Assembly (NCBI GenBank): GCA_907163375.1
Contig: CAJQUW010008680.1
Location: 186,001 to 250,000, forward strand
Direction: 5' to 3'
DNA length: 64,000 bases
Source: Prostheceraeus crozeri
Lineage: Eukaryota > Platyhelminthes > Polycladida > Euryleptidae
Each line of letters opens with the position of its first letter. The stretch's first letter is position 1. This document shows, piece by piece, positions 47,687 to 59,495 of this stretch. The translations under genes and the position numbers were made by a program. The notes under the pieces were generated by a model. The model ran no database searches. It saw only the letters and a program-made list of their open reading frames with translations, and was not told the DNA's origin.

Positions 47687-49204
47687 TCAAAACAAATTTA
47701 GGAAATGGGATAATTTTGCAGTTGCAGGGGACAATTTGGTTGGGCGAATGACGAAATTTTCAAGAAGGCTTAAGAGATTGTTTAGTTTTTTGGGGTAGCA
47801 AATGTCAAAAAGAAAGTAAGCGGCCACTATCAACGATACGCCGCTGGATAGGTCTGGCACATTACTGATAACCATGCCATCCACGTACAGCTTTAGCTGC
47901 TGAGGCATGGGAGGAGATCCCAGTATCGAAATAGTCGGTGTCGGGTTTGTCGGTATCTGAAAGATGTAAAAATAATGTTACGGTAAGAGTAATCTACCAG
48001 TACAGTACATGGTATTGATGTCAAATGCGGAATATTGATTTTGCACATGCACCTACTTGTATAAAAACGAAGATGTTGCTTTCATATACGAGTATATGAA
48101 AGTCGCTTGATTTTATAATAAAAGACTTCCTGATGTATTGTGTTATGATTGGGAAACGCCTGCTCTATTACTGTTTAGCGATTGTTGTATAGGAATAGTG
48201 TTGTATATTGAATTAGTTGTGTCTTTAAATGATATTCTACAAGTTCTCATTGAAAGAGGGTGTGAACATACGATTATCACCCAGTTATCTCCCGAATTAA
48301 TATCGTTGATATAAGGTCCAAAAACGTATGGTCTGCACATTTATAATCGCATGTGTCAGTTTATCTTACCTTATTGAAAACGAACATGAGATCCACTGAC
48401 TCATTAAATATGAGTGGAAGCATTACCAATCTGATGTTTCGTTTCATATCTGAAAAAAAATGATTCATTGTTAGTACGAGCTAGTATTCTGATAGAAAGA
48501 TCTACATACACATGAGTAAACGTCAAATGGAGTCCGTGAATGAAATATCCAAGTGCTGAATTGAATAATATATATTTATCATGAACTTAAGCATATATAT
48601 GCACAACCATGAACCTCAAAATAATGGTAATGATGATCTGACTTTATAAATAATTATCTCATCAAACATTGTTAGGATATAATGGTTGACATTTGATAAT
48701 ATTTTTGGTTGACTTTTGATAATTTTGAAATATTGAAGTTAAAAATTCATCGTGACTTGCGCGACAAAGATTTTTACGGACTCCTCTCCTACTTATCTTT
48801 AACGTCACTGTAACCTCAGAAGGCGTAGGACAACGAAGGCCAGTCAAGTTTTTAAGAATTTAATTTCCAGTCCGTAAAATCCTTCATTGAGAGAATCCTA
48901 AAAACGACTGAAATTAGTACGAGCACGAGTACGAGGAGGTTCATTTCATGAACTCACAATTGAATTATTATGAAGTATAATCCTATTTCAATTTTTCCAT
49001 TATTGATAACATTAAAAAAGTAAAACACTGACCTTCAGTTTGTTCGATATCTGAGGGAATCTTGCTCATATATTCCTCAAACTGACGCTGTAAAGGTCTC
49101 TTCAGTTCAATCAATTCCACCACTTTATGCTGCATCTTCTGTAGTATCAATGAAACTTTTGCGTCGATATCTACGCCGGTTATTGACTTAGCAGCAGCGA
49201 GAAA
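47687..49204 (-). CDS. Three-exon gene end in the 7-kb element, SAMD3-like C-terminal region
   Basis: Minus-strand exons are 49204-49033, 48449-48370 and 47956-47687 (stop TGA at 47689-47687). Each starts after a T-rich tract plus CAG, and the first two end at GTCAGT and GTAAG. Phases agree (1, then 0). The joined C-terminus is 173 residues. It reads FLAAAKSITGVDIDAKVSLI and then a helical, charged part, followed by IRLVMLPLIFNESVDLMFVF. The last exon carries PQQLKLYVDGMVISNVPDL, then IVAAYFLFDICYPKKLNNLL. The final part resembles the conserved C-terminus of uncharacterised animal proteins related to fish SAMD3-like proteins (a YxxFNxxYPKxxxxTLxFLQ-type block). That is recognition from memory, not a search. 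Upstream exons must exist because the first exon found starts in phase 0 without an ATG. Function is unknown. It lies inside the transposon, antisense to LOX gene 2. Confidence 0.6.
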
Positions 49205-50374
49205 CTGTAAAAAATAATACGGGAAATATACATCCAACATCATTGAAATGATAGAACAGAGCATAACATAAAACTTAATCTTATTTTAAGATTTCTCATA
49301 TACAGAATGTTTACATAACATGCACATTCATTTTGATATGTGTACATTTACTTGAGCATGAATTGTTCATCATCTGATTTAATTCTACACTTAGTCACTA
49401 TCATTCTAAGAAATTTCCTAAATATACTGTCAAATTAGTCTAACTCTTTTGTATTCAAAGCAGATAATGATATAGTAATTCGAAAATTACTATTGATTTA
49501 TTTCATACTTATTTACTCTAATTAAATGGTTTCTCATTAGCTCTTATTACTCTAATCCCATGATATCAAATCATTTGATTTTAAATTATCATAATACATG
49601 TCTGTACACGACATACTACACCATGTTATAACACTAACTTTATATAATCTAAATTTGAATCTAAATCTGAATTTATATTTCTAAATTCATTCCACAACAG
49701 GTGTACATCAGCTTGTCATGATTTCCTGAGATGATCCACAAAGTTTTTGGGTTCAACATACACGTATGACTCGCAGAATATATTACAAATCATTTCAAAC
49801 TCATGTGCAATCAATCCTGAAGTTACTAAGCATTAGAATATGTAGTCTTATTCACTATATCTAATGATATCTAATGATACCTGACTGAAACACTATATTA
49901 TTTTAATCCTATTTACTAACAATCGATGTTATCATTTACATGCATATGTTCTTTCCAATATTCATTACATGCATTCGATAATGAGCATACAGCAATTAGA
50001 TATCATTGATCATTTTCATTCGAAAATCCAACATTTACGCAAAATCATTTGAACTTTCCCCCATGAACAATCATCGCATGATGTATACAAGCGCATTCAC
50101 TAGTTTTGAATTAAATATTATTTGTATTGTATTAGAATATCATTAGGCATACATTAGGCCAACAAATATCAATTAATCAAAACCGAATACTGAATTGATA
50201 ACGCTAGACAATCAAAATATTCTTAACAACTTCACAGGTTATCCAACCAGATCTGTTAAATAACACAAGACAGAACTTTGATAGAAATATTACTTATTAT
50301 TAAATTGTATAATATTACATATATTATATATTATCATATTATATCAGATTATAAACCAATGATATATTATCAAC

Positions 50375-50662
50375 ATGGAATGCCCAATAATACCTGTGAC
50401 TCTTAAATGATTATCATATTTGACTCTTCAGACTGACCGTTAAGGTACTACATGTATATCAGTTATTCAAGATATCCATCGCAAAGTACTATACTGTTTT
50501 GATCGAATTTATTTTGAAATAAATATGAGAAAGTCCAAAACCTAAGGTAACACGCTTATCAGATACATACAAGTTTACATTGATGTTATTAATGCTCCGG
50601 AACGATAACGACCGATTGACAATATATATTCAGAAAATTTCCAAACTTAACTCTTAACTTAC
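50375..50662 (+). repeat. Direct duplication inside the 7-kb element, copy 1
   Basis: Similar to 52059-52302 in the same orientation: GGAATGCCCAATAATACCTG, AATATGAGAAAGTCCAAAAC and CTCCGGAACGATAACGAC in both. Copy 2 lacks about 40 bp near the middle. The two copies are about 1.7 kb apart. Confidence 0.8.
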
Positions 50663-52058
50663 AATCATTTGCTATCATTTGCATGATAGGCATAGTAACA
50701 ATTCAACAAGAATGCGATTTAGTGCCACTATCTGCAGTACTATAGAACTTACGACCAATGTTTAGTTTTCAAAATCAGACAGATAGCAGTCACTGCTAAA
50801 TTCTGAGCGTCATAGCGAGCTGATATGAGCGAAAGGCCGTTGCGTAGCTCTAGCTCAAAAAATACGCGACTCATCTTTCTGTCTTTTCATCCAACGAAAA
50901 CCATTGAATGACAGTCATAAGTCCGAAAAAGCTAGGTTTAAGTCAGCTAATAATAACAGACTGCAGAACAATATCACGCTTTTTAAAAATTGATCCTGGA
51001 GACAAAGACTGAAAAGTTAGTTATGCAGAGCTATCAACTACTGTAGATGTATGTGGTCTAAAACAACTTGCAAGTGTATTATACTTAGGCCAAAATATCA
51101 ATTAATTACAATTTAAATAACTATATCAAACTATAATGTCATTATAACATCGTTGATAAAGCAGGAGAAGGCAATTGGCGCAAGTTTGCCTGCTTTATCT
51201 TCATTGTTGCGAATGAAGAATCAAAACGGCAACAATCGTTTAATAAAATTTAAAAAACGAATTGGTTAGTTAATAATTGTAGTCGTTCTACAGCGTCGGC
51301 GACGGTTTCCAGTTATATACTCGCTATCATCCAACAAACGAATTTCCGAAATAATCCTGTTAACTCAGAAGTTTGTCCGTTATCAGCGATATACTAGTAA
51401 AAACAGAATGTGAACGATCAGTTCTTACTCAGATATCCAGTAGGCAAGGGAGCTTATCAAGAAACAATCATGAACAATTTTCAACAAATTTGAAGTATTT
51501 GGCATGAATGTCTGAATTCTTGAAAGACTTAACATTTTTTGGGAATAGAATGTGGAATACAGTGATAAAAATTTGAGCAATAGTAACCATCTGGCAACCC
51601 AGGGAATAATCATAAATAGATAATATGCATACGGGCTAAAAATAAATTTAGCTAAAAATGGCTTCAAGCAAAACTGCACGGATTTGTTTGATAAAATGTT
51701 TACCATTATCTCGACCTATAAAAACCGTCTTAAGTGTCTTATCATGCTGCTATACCAATTCAAATATAACTAGAATTAATTTGTTGTACGGCCATAAACC
51801 CCACGTTGATTTGGCCGGTTTCAGAGATCAGCTCATTGGTATCAAGCAAAATTGTGTGATTTACATTCTTGTGCATTTACAAACGTATGACCTTAGATCT
51901 TATATTCAACACGTAATCAACATAAAATTGATTAGAATCGTACGTTAATGAGATGATCTACCTACAAGTTTGTAAGCCACCGGTATAAATAAGGTATCTA
52001 AGAATGTAAGCATATACTGTATCTAAGTTATCATGGTCTACTTGATGGAATGTCTACT

Positions 52059-52302
52059 GACATGGAATGCCCAATAATACCTGTAACTCTTTAATGATTA
52101 TCACATTTGACTCGCTAGACAGACCTTAATTACATGTATATCAGTTATTCAAAATATCTATTGCAAAATACTGTATTGTTTTGATCGCATCTATTTTGAA
52201 ATAAATATGAGAAAGTCCAAAACTTAAGATAACACGCTCCGGAACGATAACGACTGATTTACAATATAAATTCAGAAAATTTCCAAACTTAACTCTTAAC
52301 TT
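52059..52302 (+). repeat. Direct duplication inside the 7-kb element, copy 2
   Basis: The shorter partner of 50375-50662, with a deletion of about 40 bp before CTCCGGAACGATAACG. Confidence 0.8.
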
Positions 52303-52649
52303 TCAAAATTTCAAAAATTGCTAACATATAGCAACATCTAATTTATTATTCTGATGATAGAATCATTCCGTAAATCTAGGCTAATCTTTGGTAACTCTTC
52401 ACAAGAATTCAGTGAATCTCAAAATGATGCACCACTGATAACAAGCAATTTGATTAAATTGTTAATTTTGATATGATGAAATTTTCTATGTAAAAGTATT
52501 GAAATAATAAAGTATACTCTTCTGTAAAATAATTTTATGTCTGTACGACGATAAGAAGATAGAAACACTGTAATAATCCGCAAATGTACACGACAACACT
52601 TTCAGCGGAGACCAGCTGTGAATGAAATAAAAGTGAAAATGAAACTTAC

Positions 52650-52839
52650 CTCTCGTACGGCATGGGGAATACGACGTCATTTCATTGTAGATCCTGGAAC
52701 AATCTTCACTGATAGAAACTAGTGATTGAGTTGCAACGTATTTAGAACTTTGTAAGTAATTGAAATAGTTTGTACATTTTTTGATGTAAAAACTAATTTC
52801 AATTGTTGTTTTCTTCAAATTCAAAACGGATGACGTCAT
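52650..52839 (-). CDS. Candidate 5' coding exon of the 7-kb element gene
   Basis: On the minus strand, ATG at 52839 (context GGAGGAATGACG) opens 63 codons beginning MTSSVLNLKKTTIEIS. They end at CGAGAG followed by GTAAGTT, in phase 1. An in-frame stop lies just upstream of 52881. No motif is recognised. It could be the first exon of the same gene as 47687-49204, with missing middle exons. It could also be chance. Confidence 0.25.
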
Positions 52840-53743
52840 TCCTCCCCAACTGAACTGGGAAATATTTCCCTCAAAGTTCAAGGGTCAGGGAAGAAGAAGT
52901 TCAGCAGGCCACATGTGTTTCTCAATGCGAGCGGCGAGTGATGTTATTTCCCAGTCTGAATATATGCCATGATGTTTCCGCACAGCATGTTGTCCACATG
53001 ATTCATTCATGATTCTTATCCAAGGATGTGTGGAGTTCAATCAGTGCTTATAATCGCTGTTACTCTCGCCGAACTTAGTATTTCACCTGTGCGGTGCCAT
53101 TAGATGATGTAATGTTCTTTTCTTTCCTCGAGTTCTTATCTCATTCTCATCCGTTTCTTACTCCTGTGGGTTTCCAACTTGTTTAATTTATAGAATGAAA
53201 TAATATGAAGTAGCAAGTACTAACACTAGACAGTGTCCAACAGCTTCTGATGCTGTCTGTTATTATTATTGTCTATTATTGCCGTATTTTCCACACAGAA
53301 GCCCACGGACTTTTACTTGGCACTACCTAAATCACAATTTAAGTTATTAATTTAATACAATTTTATTTCATCAATTAATGTATGCAATTGAAATACAATT
53401 TGCCCAATTAGGCTAACCCCAATTATCTACATAGTATACAAACTTGTGTATCGTTGGTTAAAATTCTATTTGAGGAAAATTAAGCTAATTAATATCCTAC
53501 AACAAAACGTGAACCAGTCATGAAATCTATTGAAATTTAATGTAAAATCTTAATTATAGAACAATAAATGAGCAAGTCATTCGATACACTAGATCATTGA
53601 GATGTTTCAGAAAATGATAATCAACACATAATTTAGTGACAATAATATAATAAGACACTGATCATTTTTCAGATCAGTGCGGTTTGAAATTAGTAAAATC
53701 ACTCTTGCTGCATTCTAGCTTTTATGGGAAGAATTGTCCAAGA

Positions 53744-53870
53744 AAACCAATTGACTTCCTTAAAAACCAATTTGGTTTTGTAGAAAACCAATTGACTTTC
53801 CCAAAAACCAATTTGGTTTTCCAGAAATCCACCTGGTTTTCTGGAAAACCAATTGAAAACCAATTTTTTT
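53744..53870. repeat. Right subterminal array of AAAACCAATTTGGTTTT palindromes
   Basis: Six to eight half or whole palindromes are packed in 127 bp, such as AAAAACCAATTTGGTTTTGT and CAAAAACCAATTTGGTTTTC. It mirrors the array at 46922-47280. Confidence 0.75.
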
Positions 53871-53879
53871 TAGAGTGTA

Positions 53880-54539
53880 GACATTACCAATGGTCGTGAT
53901 AATTTCCCCTTACGCCAGTTTATGATTCTAGATCAGAGGAAATTACATGAAACACTATTGATTATGAAATTTCAATTTACGTCGCTGTCTCGAATCGACT
54001 ACAACTGCTAAGCAAAAACACAGAGCGCTCTCGAATGAGGCGAACGAGTAGCATTAAGAATTTTCAATATGCCGGTGAGTGGAATTCGTCATTATAATTT
54101 TGAACTTTGACTGTGGGGTGACCGATTGTGTGTCATCCGACGAAGCTCAAAGCTTAAAATTGTTTATGAAAAATCATGCATGGCGGACAATATGCATGTA
54201 CTCGTGTGCATTGTTCTTCCTTGCTGTCTTAAAATCGATGAACTCATTATACAATTGGTGGCCTGGTCACTCAGTTTTTCTCTTTGTCCCTTTGACTCGG
54301 TTCAACCGTTGATAAGCGTATAAGATTGGTTGATAAATTTAGAGACTAGAGAGTATACTAATATCCCGCTACACATGAAGGACGTTTTCAAAGAAAATGT
54401 TGTATATCGGGCCGAAGCGCTGATGGGAAATTAGGAGATGTGCTCTTCACCTAATGATTTCAGTGATCAACTTCGTCTGTTTTCTTTTGAAAACCGTGAA
54501 TTTCTTTATTGTAATCAAATAATGATACTTGACGGCTGA
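53880..54539 (+). other. LOX gene 2 intron, no element recognised
   Basis: Overlapping frames at 54079-54323 have no known motif and no splice support in phase. Confidence 0.45.
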
Positions 54540-55165
54540 GATGTCATGTTTTTAATTCAATTTTCAGCAGCATGATTTCATGATTCACAAGGCGTCATTT
54601 CTTGAATCTGAATAGTAATGTAGACCCATTTACATCTATTAAAGTTAATTATGATCAATTTCTTTAATTGTGATGTTTTGCTCTTTCTGTGATAGGTAAA
54701 GTTTGTGATATGATCACGTTCAAGAAAATAATCTTATTATAGTAAGGCTGAGCTTTAAGGTAATGGCAACCCATCGAATTGGTAATTTAACGAACTATAT
54801 TACCTCTCCAAGGTTGTCATGACATGGAGGATTTGTAAATTACTTTTCTTTCTTCTGTATTGCTGTCATTATCAGTCAAATTCGTGTGCATTTTTCCAGA
54901 AGTGCAAAAATTTACATATCTCACATGTGGCAGTGGGTCTCAACTCAAGTTCATTTAATGAAATCTAAACTGTATACACATTGGGGATTTAATAAATGCT
55001 GAGTTGCTACTCTACCTAATATATTTTGAATGTAATTGGAAAGATCCAATATTGAAAGATGGCTCAATACAAATCATCTTTCAATATTGGCTCTTTCCAA
55101 TTACATTCAAAGCATGAAAAAAAGCCAATACAATATATTCAAAACTACCTAATATATTTGCTCTA
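54540..55165 (+). repeat. Dispersed repeat family A, copy 4, split by a hairpin insertion
   Basis: Shares the second half of copies 2 and 3 and ends with ACACATTGGGGATTTAATAA ... CTACCTAATATATTT ... GCTCTATGG. The last 140 bp are interrupted at 55027-55144. Confidence 0.75.
55027..55144. mobile_element. 118-bp hairpin insertion with 15-bp target duplication
   Basis: CTACCTAATATATTT occurs at 55012-55026 and again at 55145-55159. Other family A copies have only one such segment, so the DNA between is an insertion. It begins with 37-bp arms (55025-55061 and 55075-55111, 36 of 37 paired, TTTGAATGTAATTGGAAAGA outermost) around a 13-nt loop. An A-rich segment (CATGAAAAAAAGCC) and AATATATTCAAAA follow. 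The coding potential is nil. Confidence 0.8.
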
Positions 55166-58100
55166 TGGAACAAACAAAATTAATTGTTTCAGACAGCTCT
55201 GGCTAACAAAGCCCTTGCATTAGACCCAGCAAGAGAGATGCCAAGCTAATCTCTGCAAATGGCAATGTGGCGTGCATTTAATTGAAAGGTTTTTTATTGT
55301 CATCCTTTGAAGTGCCACTATCGTTTCATCTCTCCACTCACCGTACGCTGTCACAGCTTAACGTTTGAATGAAAATCGTTGTTTCAAATGTTAAATGACA
55401 GAGCAACTTATAATAATTAACATAAAGCAGCATTTCTATTGATGAAAGTAATTATCAAAAACCTTGCTGCTAAATTATTAGTTTGCCTAATTTTTCGCCG
55501 GCATTATGGCATGTTCAGAGATAAACGATTGAATTTGAACAGTGAATCGAGCAGTTAACATAATTCGAACACTAAATTTTTAGCAGCCTTAAGACACTGC
55601 GCTTCATGCAACAAGGACTCATTGGTGCAACTGAAAATGGTCAAAACTGACTAATTATACCTTGATCGGTGGAATAATCTGAAAGACCGCACAATCGGCC
55701 ACTCTGCATTTATTTATCCCTGCTTTGCCCGACGACAGATAATCGCAAAAGATTGCACCGAGCCAATTCGACGGGGCATTGAAAGACTATCAATACTATG
55801 TGCTTCTCTGCCAAATGATTCATAGCTTTATTATACAAAACGCCGCAAGTCATGAGAAATAAAATTGAGTTTTATTTGTTATTGACGTATTAGCGAGGCG
55901 ATGATTACATAGAAACAGGCATGACAGGGAAACGTGCTTTACGCATAAGTGGGGTTGCGTCACGGACTCACTTGCAATTTCTCTGTGGACTACATTTGGC
56001 TGAGTAATAATGTACTATGATATATTATAATTTTATCGTGAGCACATTGATGATCGATTGTCAGTAATTTTGATATCTTGAATCGCAGTCATTTTGAATT
56101 AGATGAAATCATGATAAATGGCAAATGAAGTTACTACGTTATATTTCACACTAGTGGAAAAGGGCAAATAGAATTGTTCTCGATTTGCATTCAGTTGGTA
56201 GTAATTCATTCAGGTTCAGATTCATCGCAGGTGTAGAAATTGAAAGAGTTGAATCTCTAGGCTGGATTTCATTAAGGTGAGTGCGCAATGATAATGCTTT
56301 TCACTGGAACAAGCAAAATGACATGATAGATTTACTTCCAACGGTTCATATATTGTGAACACAGTTTAATGAACTGAACAGATCACAGACAGCTGACAAT
56401 ACAAAGCTGAAATTGTTCTTATTTGAGCAGATCAATGAATATTAGCTTTGTCCTACAAAAAGGAGAAGCTCAGTTCAATAGCCGTTGAGATTTCATAAAT
56501 CCTCGATGTGAATTTCCAAAAAATGTCTCTACAGAACTGCCAATCTTTCGTCATTTGGCTGAAATCGGAAGTTCTGTAATGTTGACAAGACACATTGGCA
56601 GGCTTAAAAGTCAGTTAATCAGAGCACTATTAGTTGGAAATATCGTGATGGAAATCATACGATTTCGATGATACGATGATACGACAAATCATACGAAGGG
56701 ATACATTCCACCTGTGTTCTTGGGTCGATCACAGAAATGCGACTTTTTGTATTATTTTAATTAGTGACTAGAATGAATAATAGAAGTTTGTTGTTGATGA
56801 TTTCAGCCGATCATTCAGGTGCCGATCTAGGTCAATGTTGAATCCAAGATCTTGAATCCAATTGCTGAAACATGCAACGGTTCCTAGATTCTTTCCGGAA
56901 GGCGATTTATTGTAAGCTACTTGATCAAAATGATTTTACATATAAAGAGCAATGAAGCGTTAACGTTTATAAATTGCGCTGATCAGCTGACGATACGTGA
57001 CCATTTTCGGTCACTGGAAACCGCCATCATGTCACTGGGTACCGTTGTCATGACAACACATGTCCAGGCATACTATTGCTTTCATTGTCCATAGCCGTTC
57101 TAGTCCCTGATATCACAGTGTCGGATTTCTATGGAGTCAACAACGCACACAAAAACTTGCAAGGATCTCATAAGTACGCTTTCACACGCCCAAACTGGAA
57201 AGCAGGCGCGTAGAGTAAGAAGACCACATACAAAATTGCACATGCACCATTGTACAAGCAGCATTCATTGTACACGGTACATGTGTTAATACTTTAACTG
57301 GGTCTGTCTCTTTCCCTTAAACATTAAGTTTTTTTTGCTCAAATTTAATTTCAATCCAAACTTCATTGCACAAAGTTTTATTGAACACTCATTCTTAACA
57401 AAGACTCAAAAAATCTCCAAAAAATATAAAATAAAAAGCAAAATCTCTGAAAGGTGCATATGATTTCACTAAATCTGCAATGTGTTATAAAATGTATAAC
57501 ATAGTATATACGTATAATATGTATAGCTTAACGAAGATTGTGCTTGTACACGTGGATAAACAAGGTAGAGTGACTGATATTCAAGTGACCTGACACCTTC
57601 TTTCCAGAAAATCATTCCCCAATAGGTTTCAAAACCCTATGGGAATAATCCAACGGATGACGGGAGCTTGGCAAGGCCGCTCATTTCAAGGAAACGGACC
57701 ATTTGTCACTGTCTGCGTTCGCGTTATGGAGGTGTCCGCTGACTGAAGGGTTTCTTGAATGATAATTCAGTCCGTGACTGAAAATATTGTCCGTAAATGG
57801 CAGTACTGAAGGGTCCACACATTCCAGGTTTTACTGTATACTGGTCCCCTGTATTCAGTCGAAAGGGCAGCCTTCCACACAAGCGCTGACAGATATGTTC
57901 ATGAGCTTAAACGCTCTTCTAAATTTGGCACGTATAAACGTAAGGAATATTTTTCGTGCTCATTTTCTACCCGGGCAAACACATACACACGAATCACACG
58001 AAGCGAAAGCATCCCTCATCATAACATGGAAATAATGCGGTCAGGTCAAACAATGCAACCAATAAAACACTAATTATGGATTATCTCGTGCTATACAATA

Positions 58101-58254
58101 AATAAATCAAAAAATTAATTAAGAACGTAAAATTAATTAAGACGAAGAGACGACATGTCTAATTCTGTGTGTATAGCAGTAAAGCACGTTTAGTCAGCAC
58201 AATCGATGCGATTCCTAAATCTATCGGCATCTAAATCTAGGACTCCACTTAAAC
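55166..58254 (+). other. LOX gene 2 intron, no element recognised
   Basis: AT-rich, with short direct repeats such as CGATGATACGA (about 56670). An 82-codon frame at 57787-58035 lacks any motif. Confidence 0.45.
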
Positions 58255-58650
58255 ACACTTCTTGAGCAGCCACTTCAACACTAAACACGCCAAATTATGC
58301 GAGGTTTCAGTGACTGTTAACAACCGGATCACACAGCAAAGACACAGAGACGATCTCAAGTTCTACAAAGAAGTTTGTGACCGCACTTTCGTGCGCCTGC
58401 CATATTTTTTTTGATGATCGGAGGGACCAACATTTTCGAGAAATCTTTGGCCCAATGATCTGAATTCTTCAAATCTAAAAGAATCGTTGCGGTCTGAGCA
58501 TTTGAAGGAATGCACAGCAATCCTCAAGTGACGTACGGCTATCTTTCATATCTCTGTAAGGCATTAAATTTTCTTTTTGCCTTTTTTGTAAATTCCAGCA
58601 TGTACCACCGTTTTGAATCAGTTTGCACTTCTAGCAAGGTAAAAAAAGTA
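58255..58650 (-). repeat. Dispersed repeat family B, copy 4
   Basis: Reverse complement of the left parts of copies 1 and 3 (for example GGTTGTTAACAGTCACTGAAA on the minus strand, shown one base long of the shared core GTTAACAGTCACTGAAA). The frame RDDLKFYKEVCDRTFVRL, homologous to that of copy 1, reads on the plus strand here. Confidence 0.65.
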
Positions 58651-59374
58651 GATTGATTTTATTGTCTTGATCTCTTAAAGATTACTTAATTTAGTCAACA
58701 CAACCAAGCTGTTATTTTACAGCATCAATTCGACCGTTGGACGCATTAGTAAAAGCCTCGAAAACTCTCGGGTGTTGATTTTCAATAAACATTCCTTGGC
58801 GACAAGGTGTATTACTAATATGAATTAAATAAATAAACTTTCATAACTTCAGCTGTCGCACACAGCGTCGCTTTTCGTTGTGCCTCGACGTTGCTTGAGC
58901 ATGTAGAAAATCCCTTTCACCTACCCAAATTCTTGGAGAAATTGATAATTCTCATTTGGTTTCAATTGACTTGACAAAGTTGCAATTTTGAATAACGCGA
59001 TTGTGAAATAGCGTTCAAAGTCAAAGAATAGTTTCCTATGCTGAACCCGAATGTACTTGCACTGTGTTCTATATCATAGTCAGATTCATTCAAGAGAATT
59101 TTCCGATATTTATATAACAAAAAAAGTTAAATGAAAATGTGATGTCCTGAATTATTATTTCATGAATAAACAGATTCTAATGCATGTTTACGGTATAACT
59201 AATAGGGAAATATGGAAGATATATCAATAGGACAAATATGTCCGATAATTTGTTTGAATTATTGCCTTAGCTCAAGTCAAGAAATAAGAAAAGTATCATC
59301 CCAATGAAAATAATTTTTATGCGTCATCTGCGGCATTTCAATAATAATGTTACCAAATTTTGTCATTCTTTCAG

Positions 59375-59495
59375 AGGATCGGTATTATAGTCAACGTATT
59401 CTCCTGAGGTTTACATCCATCATCAAAAATGTTGGAACAGCGCCGTTTCTTCCGTTGCTCGAGAAACATCAATGGCGGTACCATGCCTGTCATCA
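59375..59495 (+). CDS. Lysyl oxidase-like gene 2, copper-site exon
   Basis: The acceptor TCATTCTTTCAG starts the exon in phase 1, and it ends in phase 2 at the donor GTGAGT. It encodes DRYYSQRILLRFTSIIKNVG, TAPFLPLLEK and HQWRYHACH. This aligns with the LOX segment H-R-V-L-L-R-F ... N-x-G-T-x-x-F-L-P ... W-x-W-H-x-C-H-Q-H-Y-H. The first copper-ligand His (of H-x-H-x-H) is encoded at the 3' end of the exon (CAT 59491-59493), and the remaining His residues should start the next exon. One difference is that the usual W-x-W before the His motif is W-R-Y. The next exons (H-Y-H, cofactor lysine, cofactor tyrosine) were not found before 64000 and are probably to the right. Confidence 0.9.

Larger units (their letters stand above)
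49205..52649. other. AT-rich interior of the 7-kb element
   Basis: No complete exon could be assigned. A minus-strand frame of about 41 codons (50866-50752, beginning MSRVFFELELRNGLSLI) ends at a GTAAGTT donor but in phase 2. It does not join the known exons directly. Confidence 0.4.
46905..53877. mobile_element. ~7-kb DNA transposon with AAACCAAATTTGGTTT-type subterminal arrays
   Basis: The ends CACTCTAAAAAAAATCGGT (46905) and ACCAATTTTTTTTAGAGTG (53859-53877) are a 19-bp inverted repeat with one mismatch. TA flanks both sides (46903-46904 and 53878-53879). The flanks beyond TA are also complementary (TGTC / GACA). Either the target was the palindrome TGTCTAGACA, or the inverted repeat is longer and there is no duplication. 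Both ends carry many AAAACCAATTTGGTTTTC-like palindromes. The interior is AT-rich, has a direct duplication, and holds a three-exon minus-strand gene. I cannot assign the superfamily. Confidence 0.75.

Noticed and set aside
50752-50866. Minus-strand frame MSRVFFELELRNG... with GTAAGTT as a 5' exon of the 7-kb element gene
   Set aside because: It ends in phase 2, while the next known exon begins in phase 0, and no linking exon was found.
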